Positions 28,235 through 36,371 of a stretch of 64,000 nt of DNA are shown piece after piece; the stretch's first letter is position 1, and every line of letters starts with the position of its first letter. The stretch is from Aquipseudomonas alcaligenes (lineage in GTDB: Bacteria > Pseudomonadota > Gammaproteobacteria > Pseudomonadales > Pseudomonadaceae). The DNA lies in assembly GCF_003205495.1 (NCBI RefSeq), contig NZ_QJRX01000001.1:496001-560000 (forward strand), given 5' to 3'. The notes below the pieces were generated by a model, which saw only the letters and a program-made list of their open reading frames with translations, had not been told where the DNA came from and made no database searches. The translations under genes were made by a program, and so were the position numbers.

Positions 28235-29107
28235 TCAACTATCCGGCAGGTTCCCCTGCCAGTCCTTCCAGCGGATGCGCTCGTCGCGCACCAGCCAGCC
28301 ATCCTGCTCGGCGAAGCCTTCGGAGAGCCACAGCCCGCGGGTGCTGGCGGGAAGGAGTTCGCCACGGCGAAGGCTGAACAGTTCGCTACCGGGCCGGCCG
28401 TCATGCAGCGGCAGCAGGTAGAGGTCCGGACGACGGCGCTCCAGGCGTGCCACCAGTTCGCCGTCTTCCAGGCGCTCGTCGACATGGAACAGGCTGGGCG
28501 CGCGGCATTCCCTGGGCAGTTCCAGGCGTAGGTCATAGACCAACTGCAGCGAGGCGGTCGGCAGGTGCACATAGGCGCGCGGCCGCTCCATCAGCATCAG
28601 ATTGCCGCATTGTACCGGCCGGGCCGCACCGGACAGCGGGCCGAGGCGGAAGTGACAGTCCTCGCGGTAGCGCAGCGGGTAGGGCGTCGGCAGCCAGGTA
28701 TCGGCGTAGCGCCCGCCCAGCCAGCCGCCGGCGCATTCGATCAGGCATTCCTCGGCCACCTCGGCGATGGCGGTGAGCAGCGGCAGATTGAGCTCGTGGG
28801 CCGGCACATAGCCGGAGATCAGCTTGAGCACGGTATCGCCGCGATCGGGCCGGCGCTGGCGTACCAACACCCAGTAGTCGCGACCCTGCCAGGCCAGGGT
28901 CAGGCGCACCGAGACACCGAGGTTGGCCAGCTCCAGGGCGAAGCGCTGGCAGTCGGCGGCCTGCACCGGGCGGCGGCGTTCCAGCATCTGTGCGAAGTTC
29001 AGGGGCAGGCCGAGGGCACGGTAGTTCAGGCCTTCCGCCGTGGCTTCGACATACAGCGGCAGGGTCTTGAAGGTTCCCGGGGCCTTGCGGGCCAGCAGTC
29101 TCGACAT
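28235..29107 (-). CDS. Conserved hypothetical protein (PA4993-like) with a degenerate Nudix-type motif
   Basis: A 290-residue soluble protein without signal peptide or membrane segment. I recognise it only by position, as the gene next to the aldo/keto reductase and FAD oxidoreductase in P. aeruginosa. Around residue 100 a Nudix-box-like pattern can be traced: G, five residues, E, then AEVAEECLIE. The spacing is two residues longer than the canonical G-x5-E-x7-REUxEExGU, and the R and final G are missing. If real, the fold may be Nudix-like without normal hydrolase chemistry. It converges on wbpM (20 bp between stops) and marks the return to conserved chromosome. Confidence 0.6.
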   Translation of the reverse strand: MSRLLARKAPGTFKTLPLYVEATAEGLNYRALGLPLNFAQMLERRRPVQAADCQRFALELANLGVSVRLTLAWQGRDYWVLVRQRRPDRGDTVLKLISGYVPAHELNLPLLTAIAEVAEECLIECAGGWLGGRYADTWLPTPYPLRYREDCHFRLGPLSGAARPVQCGNLMLMERPRAYVHLPTASLQLVYDLRLELPRECRAPSLFHVDERLEDGELVARLERRRPDLYLLPLHDGRPGSELFSLRRGELLPASTRGLWLSEGFAEQDGWLVRDERIRWKDWQGNLPDS

Positions 29108-29161
29108 CTCGGCTCCTCGCGGGGGCGGTGCGGCGCCGGTGCGCCGCGCGAGCCTTGCAGT

Positions 29162-29959
29162 TTAGCCGCGGATCACCGCGGCGGCGGTGGCAGCGTTTGC
29201 CGCCAGATGTTGCGGGTTGATGGTGCCGACGATGGCGGCGGTCACGCCGGGATGGCCGAACACCAGCTCGAAGCTGGCGCGCAGCGGGTCCTGCCCGGTC
29301 AGCACCGCATGGCCGCTGGCCAGCGCTTTCTTCACCAGGATGCCCTTGTGATGGGCGGCGGCATGGTCGAGCACCGGTCTTTCGCCCTGTTCGGCCAGGT
29401 TGTAGGTGACCATGGCGCAGTCGCCGCGCTCCAGGGCCAGCAGGCCACCCTCGACCGTCTTGCCGGACAGGCCGAAGGCACGGATCTTGCCCTCGCGCTT
29501 GAGTTCGGCGAGGGTCTCGTACACGCCGCTGTCACGCAGGATGGCCACGTCGTTGCCGTCCGAGTGCACCAGCACCAGTTCGATGCGGTCTGTCTCCAGG
29601 CGCTGGAGGCTGCGCTCGACCGACAGGCGCGTGTGCTGTGGTGAAAAGTCGAAGCGCGACTGGCCGTCCTCGAACTCCTCGCCGACCTTGCTGACGATCA
29701 CCCAGTCCTCGCGCTGGCCGCGTAGCAGCGGGCCGAGGCGCTGCTCGCTGACACCATAGGCCGGCGCCGTGTCGATCAGGTTGATGCCCAGTTCGCGGGC
29801 CTGGTGGAGCAGGGCGCGGGCGGCGGCGTCATCGGGGATGCTGAAGCCGCTGGGGTACTTCACCCCCTGGTCGCGGCCCAGCTTGACGGTGCCCAGGCCC
29901 AGCGGCGAGACGATCAGGCCGCTGTCGCCCAGCGGCCGGTGCAGGTCGTGCAGGCTCAT
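29162..29959 (-). CDS. Aldo/keto reductase
   Basis: A 265-residue (beta/alpha)8 oxidoreductase. The AKR tetrad is traceable: aspartate and tyrosine in LIDTAPAYGVSEQRLG (about residue 53), lysine in WVIVSKVGEEF (about 81), and histidine in ELVLVHSDGND (about 117). Such enzymes reduce aldehydes and ketones with NADPH. The start is the ATG at 29959, overlapping the stop of the upstream FAD oxidoreductase gene by 4 bp (ATGA); an earlier in-frame ATG at 29977 lies inside that gene. The two are therefore a coupled redox pair of unknown substrate. Confidence 0.85.
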   Translation of the reverse strand: MSLHDLHRPLGDSGLIVSPLGLGTVKLGRDQGVKYPSGFSIPDDAAARALLHQARELGINLIDTAPAYGVSEQRLGPLLRGQREDWVIVSKVGEEFEDGQSRFDFSPQHTRLSVERSLQRLETDRIELVLVHSDGNDVAILRDSGVYETLAELKREGKIRAFGLSGKTVEGGLLALERGDCAMVTYNLAEQGERPVLDHAAAHHKGILVKKALASGHAVLTGQDPLRASFELVFGHPGVTAAIVGTINPQHLAANAATAAAVIRG

Positions 29960-31131
29960 GGCAGCAGCTCCTCCCACACCGGTTGGGCCTGCGGCGGGCG
30001 GGGCAGTTCGGGCAGCGCTGCGTGGCTGCCGGGGACGATGCCGTCGCGCTCAAGCGCGGCGATGACCCGGTCGGCGAAGTCCGGCGACAGGGCTAGCTTG
30101 GTCGGCCAGCCGACCAGCAGGCGGCCCTGGTCGGCCAGGAAGGCGTTGTCCGGGCGCACCAGGCCGGACTGCGCCGGCTCGGCGCGGTCCACGCGCAGGG
30201 TGGCCCAGCGCGCATCGGCGAGGTCGATCCAGGGCAGCAGCTGGCGCACCTCCTGCTGCGCCGCGGCGATCTGTGCTGCCTCGCCGCGGGTCACGCCGTC
30301 GGCCTCGGCGATGTCGCCGCCGAGGTACCAGACCCACTGGCCGTCGGCGGCCGGGTGGCTGGTCACGGTGATGCGCGGCTTGGGCCCGCCGCCCAGGCAG
30401 TGGGCATACAGCGGCTTCAGTCCGCGGCCCTTGACCAGCACCATGTGCAGCGGGCGCAGCTGCTGCCGGGGCTGCTCCAGGCCGAAGCTGGCGAGCAGCT
30501 CGGAGTTGCCCTGGCCGGCACTCAGTACCACGCGGCTGGCGCGGATCTCGCGGCCGTCGACGCACAGGCCGAGCAGCTCGTCGCCCGCGCGCAGCGGTGC
30601 GATCTCGCGGCCGGCCAGCAGGCTGTCGCCGGCGAGCGTGGCCAGGCGCGCGATCAGACTGGGTACGTCGAGCACCAGTTCGGCCAGGCGATAGACCTTG
30701 CCCTTGAATTTCGGGTGCTGCAGGGCCGGGGGCAGCTGCTCGCCCTTGACCTGGTCGACCCGCCCGCGCACCGCCTTGCTGGCGAAGAAGCTGGTCAGGT
30801 TGCCGGCCAGGCTGCCGGGCGACCACAGGTAGTGGGCCTCGGACAGCAGGCGCACGCCGGACAGGTCAAGCTCGCCCTGGCCGGCCAGCGCCTCGCGCCA
30901 GCGCCGCGGCATGTCGGCGATGGCCTCGGAGGCGCCGGTCAGCGCACCGTGCAGGGCGTACTTGGCGCCGCCATGGATGATGCCCTGGGACTTCAGGCTC
31001 TGCCCGCCGCCGAGGCTGGCGCGTTCCACCAGCAGGGTGGAATAGCCGAGCCGGCGCAGGCGGGCGTTGAGCCAGAGGCCGGCGACACCGCCGCCGACGA
31101 TCAGGATATCGGTGCTGAGAGACTGGGACAT
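29956..31131 (-). CDS. FAD-dependent oxidoreductase (DAO family)
   Basis: A 391-residue flavoprotein. The N-terminal dinucleotide-binding motif is ILIVGGGVAGLWLNARLRRL (residues 9-28), followed by GGGQSLKSQGIIHGGAKYA, a DAO-family substrate-side segment, and a C-terminal DNAFLADQGRLLVGWPTKLA. No signal peptide. The order SMR transporter, FAD oxidoreductase, aldo/keto reductase, hypothetical protein copies the P. aeruginosa PA4990-4993 block (from memory). Substrate unknown; amino-acid or amine oxidation is typical of the family. Confidence 0.82.
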   Translation of the reverse strand: MSQSLSTDILIVGGGVAGLWLNARLRRLGYSTLLVERASLGGGQSLKSQGIIHGGAKYALHGALTGASEAIADMPRRWREALAGQGELDLSGVRLLSEAHYLWSPGSLAGNLTSFFASKAVRGRVDQVKGEQLPPALQHPKFKGKVYRLAELVLDVPSLIARLATLAGDSLLAGREIAPLRAGDELLGLCVDGREIRASRVVLSAGQGNSELLASFGLEQPRQQLRPLHMVLVKGRGLKPLYAHCLGGGPKPRITVTSHPAADGQWVWYLGGDIAEADGVTRGEAAQIAAAQQEVRQLLPWIDLADARWATLRVDRAEPAQSGLVRPDNAFLADQGRLLVGWPTKLALSPDFADRVIAALERDGIVPGSHAALPELPRPPQAQPVWEELLP

Positions 31132-31170
31132 GCTGGAGCTCGCTATGAATCAGGCGCGCAGTATACCGGC

Positions 31171-31503
31171 TCAGTGGCCGCTGCTGCCGGAGAACAGCTG
31201 GATCACCAGCACCCCGGCGATGATCAGGGCGATGCCGAGCAGGGCCGCCAGGTCGAGCTTCTGGTCGTAGACCAGCAGCCCGGCGATGCTGATCAGCACG
31301 ATGCCCAGGCCCGACCAGATGGCGTAGGTGACGCCCACGGGAATGCTCTTCATCACCAGGCTGAGCATCCAGAAGGCGATGCCGTAGCCGATCACTACCA
31401 GGGTCAGCGGTAGCGGCTTGCTGAAACCCTCCACGGCTTTCAGCGCGGTGGTGGCGATCACTTCGGCGACTATGGCGATGGCCAGGTACAGGTATCCGCT
31501 CAT
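31171..31503 (-). CDS. Small multidrug resistance (EmrE-type) transporter
   Basis: A 110-residue protein with four membrane helices, the exact EmrE length. The essential glutamate is E14 (AIVAEVIATTALK), and helix 3 has the GVTYAIWSGLGIVL signature. SMR dimers exchange protons for quaternary cations. Start ATG 31503 has GGAG 8 bp upstream; ATG 31509 is just before it and too close to that site. It sits upstream of the FAD oxidoreductase on the same strand with 39 bp between them, and 128 bp from the divergent waaA. Confidence 0.9.
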   Translation of the reverse strand: MSGYLYLAIAIVAEVIATTALKAVEGFSKPLPLTLVVIGYGIAFWMLSLVMKSIPVGVTYAIWSGLGIVLISIAGLLVYDQKLDLAALLGIALIIAGVLVIQLFSGSSGH

Positions 31504-31631
31504 GGGCATTCTCCGGGGGCTCGGCGCGCATTGTGGCATGCCGCCCTGGCCGTGGGCCGCTGCCAAGCCCTGGCGAGGCGTAACGGTGGCAGCGTAGGTA
31601 GATCGCCGGTGGCCTGCTAAGCTGCGCGCCC

Positions 31632-32906
31632 ATGAACAGAACCCTCTATACCCTGATCCTGCACCTGGCCCTGCCGTTCATCTTCCTGCGCCTGCTGTGG
31701 CGCGCCTGGCGTGCGCCGGCCTACGGCAAGCGCATCGGCGAGCGCCTCGCCATCGGCCTGCCGGCCTTCAGAACCGGCGGCATCTGGGTCCATGCGGTCT
31801 CCCTGGGCGAGAGCATCGCCGCCGCGCCGCTGATCCGCGAGCTGCTGGCGCGCCATCCCGAGCTGCCGATCACCGTCACCTGCATGACGCCGACCGGTTC
31901 CGAGCGCATCCAGGCGCTGTTCGGTTCACGCATCCAGCACTGCTACCTGCCCTACGACCTGCCCTGGGCCTGCGCGCGTTTCCTCGGTCGCCTGCAGCCG
32001 CGCCTGGCGGTGATCATGGAGACCGAGCTGTGGCCCAACCATATCCACGCCTGTCATCGGCGCGGTATTCCCGTCGCGCTGGCCAATGCGCGTCTGTCCG
32101 AGCGCTCGGCGCGTGGCTATGCGCGCTTCTCCCGGTTGACCGCGCCGATGCTCGCCGAGCTGTCTCTGATCGCCGTGCAGACCGCCGCCGAGGCCGAACG
32201 CTTCCGCCAGCTGGGCGCGCGACCCGAGCGGGTCGAGGTGACTGGTTCGATCAAGTTCGACCTCAGCGTCGATCCCGAGCTGCCGCATCGCGCCGCCGAG
32301 CTGCGTGGGGCCTGGGGTGCGGCGCAGCGGCCGCTGTGGATCGCCGCCAGCACCCATGCCGGCGAGGATGAGGTGATCCTGGCGGCTCACCGCCAGCTGC
32401 TCGCCGAGCGGCCGGATGCGCTGCTGATTCTGGTGCCGCGCCACCCGGAGCGTTTCACTCAGGTGTTCGAGCTGTGTCGGCGCGAGGGCTTCACCACGCT
32501 GCGTCGCTCCACCGGCGAGGCGCTGGCGGCGGATGTGCAGGTGCTGGTCGGCGATACCCTGGGCGAGCTACTGTTCCTCTATGCGCTGGCCGACCTGGCC
32601 TTCGTCGGCGGCAGCCTGGTCGCCAATGGCGGACACAACCTGCTGGAGCCGGCGGCGCTGGGCAAGCCGCTGCTGGCCGGCCCGCACCTGTTCAACTTCC
32701 TGGAGATCGCCGCCCAGCTGCGCGAGGCCGGCGACCTGCTGGAGGTGGCGGATGCCGGGCAGTTGCATGCGGCCTTGCGCCGGCTGTTCGCCAACCCGAC
32801 CGAGGCGGCGCGGCGGGCGGAGGCCGGGCTGGGCGTGCTGCGTGCCAATCAGGGCGCGCTGGCGCGCCTGCTGGCCGGGCTGGAGCGCTTGCTGAGTCGA
32901 GTGTAG
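31632..32906 (+). CDS. waaA: 3-deoxy-D-manno-octulosonic acid transferase WaaA
   Basis: A 424-residue GT30 enzyme with one N-terminal membrane anchor (residues 4-25). Signatures: IWVHAVSLGESIAA (about residue 54, with the catalytic glutamate region), METELWPNHIHACHRRGIPV (about 133) and GGSLVANGGHNLLEPAALG (about 324). It transfers Kdo from CMP-Kdo to lipid IVA at the cytoplasmic face. A TAAGCT hexamer about 14 bp upstream could be part of a promoter. The 3' end overlaps the convergent DUF457 gene by 58 bp. Confidence 0.95.
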   Translation: MNRTLYTLILHLALPFIFLRLLWRAWRAPAYGKRIGERLAIGLPAFRTGGIWVHAVSLGESIAAAPLIRELLARHPELPITVTCMTPTGSERIQALFGSRIQHCYLPYDLPWACARFLGRLQPRLAVIMETELWPNHIHACHRRGIPVALANARLSERSARGYARFSRLTAPMLAELSLIAVQTAAEAERFRQLGARPERVEVTGSIKFDLSVDPELPHRAAELRGAWGAAQRPLWIAASTHAGEDEVILAAHRQLLAERPDALLILVPRHPERFTQVFELCRREGFTTLRRSTGEALAADVQVLVGDTLGELLFLYALADLAFVGGSLVANGGHNLLEPAALGKPLLAGPHLFNFLEIAAQLREAGDLLEVADAGQLHAALRRLFANPTEAARRAEAGLGVLRANQGALARLLAGLERLLSRV

Positions 32907-33421
32907 AGGCCGCGCAGGGCGATGCCGCCGAGCCCCAGGGCCAGGCACGGTAGCCACACCCAGCGTGCCTCGGAGAGCAGCACCTCCAGGCCGCGTGCGC
33001 TGAAGAAGCCCTGGACGAAGGGCGAGACCTCGATCGGTCGCCAGGGCAGGAAGAAACGCTGCTCGCTCCACGGCCACAACCAGGCCACGCCGAGGCCGCC
33101 ATCGGTGGCGGCATCCAGCAGGCTGTGCGAGACGGTGGCCAGGGCCAGCCAGATGAAGGCCCTGAGCGGCCCGCAGCCAAGCAGGCGGCAGCTCAGCGCG
33201 GCAAGCATCCCGACGAGGCCGGCAAACAGCAGCGAATGACTGAAGCCGCGGTGGCCGAAGGCATCGGCGTAGGCGATGCCGAACTTGAAGGCCAGCATGT
33301 CGGCGTCCGGCAGCAGGCTGCACAGCAGGCCGGCGAGCAGCAGGCGTGGGGGGATGACGCGCGGGCCGAGGGCCAGGCCCAGTGCCAGGGTCGGCAGCGG
33401 GTGGCTGATCAGGGTGGTCAC
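32849..33421 (-). CDS. DUF457/YdjM-type inner-membrane metal-dependent hydrolase-like protein
   Basis: A 190-residue membrane protein with about five hydrophobic segments. Histidine/aspartate positions typical of the family are present: SHPLPTLALG at the start, LLPDADMLAFKFG (about residue 37), HRGFSHSLLFA (about 57) and VSHSLLDAATDGG (about 97). E. coli YdjM is the best-known member; its biochemical role is unclear although a metal-dependent hydrolase activity is assumed. The coding end runs 58 bp into waaA on the opposite strand; the start overlaps the end of the next gene (HAMP protein, same strand) by 4 bp. Confidence 0.75.
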   Translation of the reverse strand: MTTLISHPLPTLALGLALGPRVIPPRLLLAGLLCSLLPDADMLAFKFGIAYADAFGHRGFSHSLLFAGLVGMLAALSCRLLGCGPLRAFIWLALATVSHSLLDAATDGGLGVAWLWPWSEQRFFLPWRPIEVSPFVQGFFSARGLEVLLSEARWVWLPCLALGLGGIALRGLYTRLSKRSSPASRRASAP

Positions 33422-34956
33422 GAGTGTTCGTGCATACGCGCCAACTGGCGCTCCAGCAGGGAGGGGTAGGGGTCGAGCAGGCGCTCGACGCAGCTGGCAC
33501 CCTCCGGGCTGGCGATGGCGCGAATGCGCGCACGCTGGCGCAGCAGCGGATCATCGGCAACGCTGCGCTGCACCAGCAGCAGGTTGCGGCTGTGCTGGGC
33601 CAGGGCCAGGGCGTCCTGGGCTGCCTCGCTGAGCAGCAGTTCGGCCTGGCTTGGGCTGATCTCCTCGTCACTACGGGTCAGGCCCAGCTGCAGCTGCAGG
33701 GTGATGCCGCTGTCGGCCACCTCGATCTGCAGGGCGTGGCCGAGGGCGCGCATCAGCTCGCCACAGCACAGGGCGTGGGTCAGGTAGTCCTCGCCGCTGT
33801 GCTCGCTGCTGAACAGCATCAGGCTGCTGCCGTCGTTGAGGGTGAACAGCTTGCCCTGGTACAGCGCCGCAGCCTGCTCCAGGCAGTCGCGATAGCTTTG
33901 CAGCAGTTCCAGCAGGCGTGCGCGCGGTAGATGGCGCAGCTGTTCCTGGGCGCCCAGCTGGATGGCCAGTACGGCACTGCTGATGTGCTGTTGCGGCTCA
34001 TGGGGCGCGGCGGCTGCCGGGGTGGGCGCGAATTCCGGTGCCGGCATCTCGGCCTGCAGGTCACGCAGGTCGGCGAAAGGATCGTCTTCGTCATGCTGGG
34101 CGACGGCCGCAGGGCGCTGTGCGGGCGGGGCGAGTTCATCGGCGTGGTCGACGTCGGCGCGCAGGTCCGGCATGTCGAAGTCGGGTTCGCGCTCTGCCTG
34201 CTCGTCGACGAAGTGGTCTTCGTCATCCAGTTCGGCGTAGTGGTGCGGCTCGGGCTCCGGCTTCTCCGGCACCAGGCGAGCTTGCAGCTGGCGCGCCAGA
34301 TCGCCGATCTCGTCCTGGCGACCGGCGCCGGGGGCGGGGTCGTCCGGGTCGCGCAGCCACACGCGCAGCTGCAGCAGCGGGGTGGAGATGTGCCGGCCCA
34401 GGCGCAGGCTGAGCGACAGGGCCAGGGCCAGCAGGATCAGGCTGAGCAGGCCCATGCTCTGCAGGCTGATGGTCATCGGCTGCTGGAACTGCTGCATGTC
34501 CAGGCTGATGCGCAGCTGGCCGGCGATCACTTCCTGAAAGGTGATGGGGGTGGAGTAGAGGCCCTCGGTCTCGCCGAGGATGCTCTGGGTCGGGCGCGAG
34601 CCGGCCTCGGCGAGGATGCGGTTGTCCACGCTGTAGATGGCCGCGTGGGCCACCAAGGGGTTCTTCGCCAGGTTGCTGAGCAGCACGTTGAGGCTGAGGA
34701 TGTCGTTGGACACCAGCAGTTCGGTGGCTGAGGCGGCGGTCTGCACGGTCAGGCTCTGGCCGAGGGCGTCGGCCTGCTGCTGCATGGCCTGCTTGAACTG
34801 CATGCCCATGACCCAGGCGTATATCACTAGGGCCAGGGCGACCAGCAGCAGGCTGTGACTGGCGATGCGCAGGGCCAGCGGTACGCGGCGCTGGCGCAGG
34901 GCATTGAACAGCAACAGGAAGAAATTGTCGGGCTTGACCTGGGCGGGCCGGTTCAC
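33418..34956 (-). CDS. HAMP-domain membrane protein (PA4961-like)
   Basis: 512 residues from GTG 34956. Two membrane helices (about residues 28-48 and 170-190) flank a periplasmic domain of about 120 residues. A HAMP-like segment follows (SLRLGRHISTPLLQLRVWL) and then a long acidic, Pro/Ala-rich linker (about 230-325). The C-terminal 190 residues resemble a degenerate nucleotide-cyclase-like domain (ALCCGELMRALGHALQIEVA), but no catalytic motif is visible. The first 28 residues of the longer frame to ATG 35040 are Arg-rich and look like upstream sequence; GTG with AGAAGAG upstream is preferred. Divergent from serB, as in P. aeruginosa. Function unknown. Confidence 0.65.
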   Translation of the reverse strand: MNRPAQVKPDNFFLLLFNALRQRRVPLALRIASHSLLLVALALVIYAWVMGMQFKQAMQQQADALGQSLTVQTAASATELLVSNDILSLNVLLSNLAKNPLVAHAAIYSVDNRILAEAGSRPTQSILGETEGLYSTPITFQEVIAGQLRISLDMQQFQQPMTISLQSMGLLSLILLALALSLSLRLGRHISTPLLQLRVWLRDPDDPAPGAGRQDEIGDLARQLQARLVPEKPEPEPHHYAELDDEDHFVDEQAEREPDFDMPDLRADVDHADELAPPAQRPAAVAQHDEDDPFADLRDLQAEMPAPEFAPTPAAAAPHEPQQHISSAVLAIQLGAQEQLRHLPRARLLELLQSYRDCLEQAAALYQGKLFTLNDGSSLMLFSSEHSGEDYLTHALCCGELMRALGHALQIEVADSGITLQLQLGLTRSDEEISPSQAELLLSEAAQDALALAQHSRNLLLVQRSVADDPLLRQRARIRAIASPEGASCVERLLDPYPSLLERQLARMHEHS

Positions 34957-35102
34957 AGAGCGCGGCTCTTCTCGAATGGAATTGCCGCGCAGTATAACCA
35001 GCACCCCCAGGCGGGCAAAGCGCCGCCCGTGCCCTGCCAAGGCTGAAAACGGTTAGAATGTGCGCCTTTTCGCCGACCCTTTTGTACGCCTGGAGTGAAG
35101 CC

Positions 35103-36317
35103 TTGCGCGAAATCGTCCTGATCAACATCACCGGGGAAGATCGCCCGGGCCTGACCGCGGCCATCACCGGCGTGCTGGCGCAGGGCGGGGTGAACATCCT
35201 CGACATCGGCCAGGCGGTGATCCACGACACCCTGTCGTTCGGCATCCTGGTCGAGATCCCGGACACCGAGCAGGCCTCGTCGGTGCTCAAGGATGTGCTG
35301 TTCACCGCCTATAAGCTGGACCAGCAGGTGCGTTTCACCCCCGTGTCGGAAGATGATTACCAGCAGTGGGTCGGTGGCCAGGGCAAGCCGCGCTACATCG
35401 TCACCCTGCTGACGCGCAAGGTCACGGCCGAACAGCTGCAGCGGGTCAGCTCGATCACCGCCAAGTACGGCCTCAATATCGATCATATCGACCGTCTGTC
35501 CGGGCGCATGCCGCTGGACATGCCGGCCGATCAGGGCAAGGGCTGCATCGAGTTTTCCGTGCGCGGCGAGCCGGCCGATGCCGCCGCGCTGCGTGCCGAG
35601 TTCCTCAGCGTGGCCCAGGAACTCAACGTCGACATCGCCTTCCAGCGCGACTCGGTGTTCCGCCGCAACCGTCGCCTGGCGGTGTTCGACATGGACTCCA
35701 CGCTGATCGAGGCCGAGGTCATCGATGAGCTGGCCAAGGCTCACGGTGTCGGCGAGCAGGTGTCCGAGATCACCGAGCGCGCCATGCGTGGCGAGCTGGA
35801 CTTCCGCGCCAGCTTCAAGGAGCGCCTGGCGCTGCTGCAGGGGCTGTCCGAGGATGTGCTGGAGGAAATCGGCGCCTCCCTGCGCCTGACCGAGGGCGCC
35901 GAGGTGCTGTTCGCCGAACTCAAGCGCCTGGGTTACAAGACCGCCATCCTCTCCGGCGGCTTCACCTATTTCGCCAGGCAGCTACAGGCCAAGCTGGGAA
36001 TCGACTACGTGTTCGCCAACGAGCTGCAGGTCGTCGATGGCAAGGTCACCGGCCAGGCTGTGGAGCCGATCGTCGATGCCCAGCGCAAGGCCGACCTGCT
36101 GCGCGAGTTGGCCGAAAAGGAAGGCCTGCGCCTGGAGCAGACCATCGCCGTGGGCGACGGCGCCAACGACCTGCCGATGCTCGGCCTGGCCGGTCTCGGC
36201 GTGGCCTTCCGCGCCAAGCCGCTGGTCAAGCAGTCGGCCAAGCAGGCGATTTCCACCCTGGGCCTGGACGGCATTCTCTACCTGCTCGGCTTCCGCGACC
36301 GCGACGGCCAGGAGTGA
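35103..36317 (+). CDS. serB: Phosphoserine phosphatase SerB
   Basis: A 404-residue HAD-family phosphatase with two N-terminal ACT-like domains (residues 1-180: VLINITGEDRPGLTAA and YIVTLLTRKVTAEQLQ). The catalytic domain has FDMDSTLIE (about residue 199, nucleophile Asp), ILSGGFTYF and VGDGANDLPML. It makes the last step of serine synthesis. The start is TTG 35103, 7 bp after TGGAG; the ATG at 35058 would add 15 residues that do not belong to the family start. A TAGAAT hexamer at 35053-35058 is a plausible -10. A strong terminator follows. Confidence 0.95.
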   Translation: MREIVLINITGEDRPGLTAAITGVLAQGGVNILDIGQAVIHDTLSFGILVEIPDTEQASSVLKDVLFTAYKLDQQVRFTPVSEDDYQQWVGGQGKPRYIVTLLTRKVTAEQLQRVSSITAKYGLNIDHIDRLSGRMPLDMPADQGKGCIEFSVRGEPADAAALRAEFLSVAQELNVDIAFQRDSVFRRNRRLAVFDMDSTLIEAEVIDELAKAHGVGEQVSEITERAMRGELDFRASFKERLALLQGLSEDVLEEIGASLRLTEGAEVLFAELKRLGYKTAILSGGFTYFARQLQAKLGIDYVFANELQVVDGKVTGQAVEPIVDAQRKADLLRELAEKEGLRLEQTIAVGDGANDLPMLGLAGLGVAFRAKPLVKQSAKQAISTLGLDGILYLLGFRDRDGQE

Positions 36318-36331
36318 CGGCAGCTGCAATG

Positions 36332-36361
36332 AAAAAAGCCCCGCATCCGCGGGGCTTTTTC
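36332..36361. terminator. Bidirectional Rho-independent terminator between serB and fimX
   Basis: A 7-bp GC stem (GCCCCGC / GCGGGGC, 36338-36344 and 36349-36355) with a 4-nt loop and a T5 run. The opposite side starts with A6, so it can also end fimX transcription from the other strand. Confidence 0.9.
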
Positions 36362-36371
36362 TGGTCGCAAC

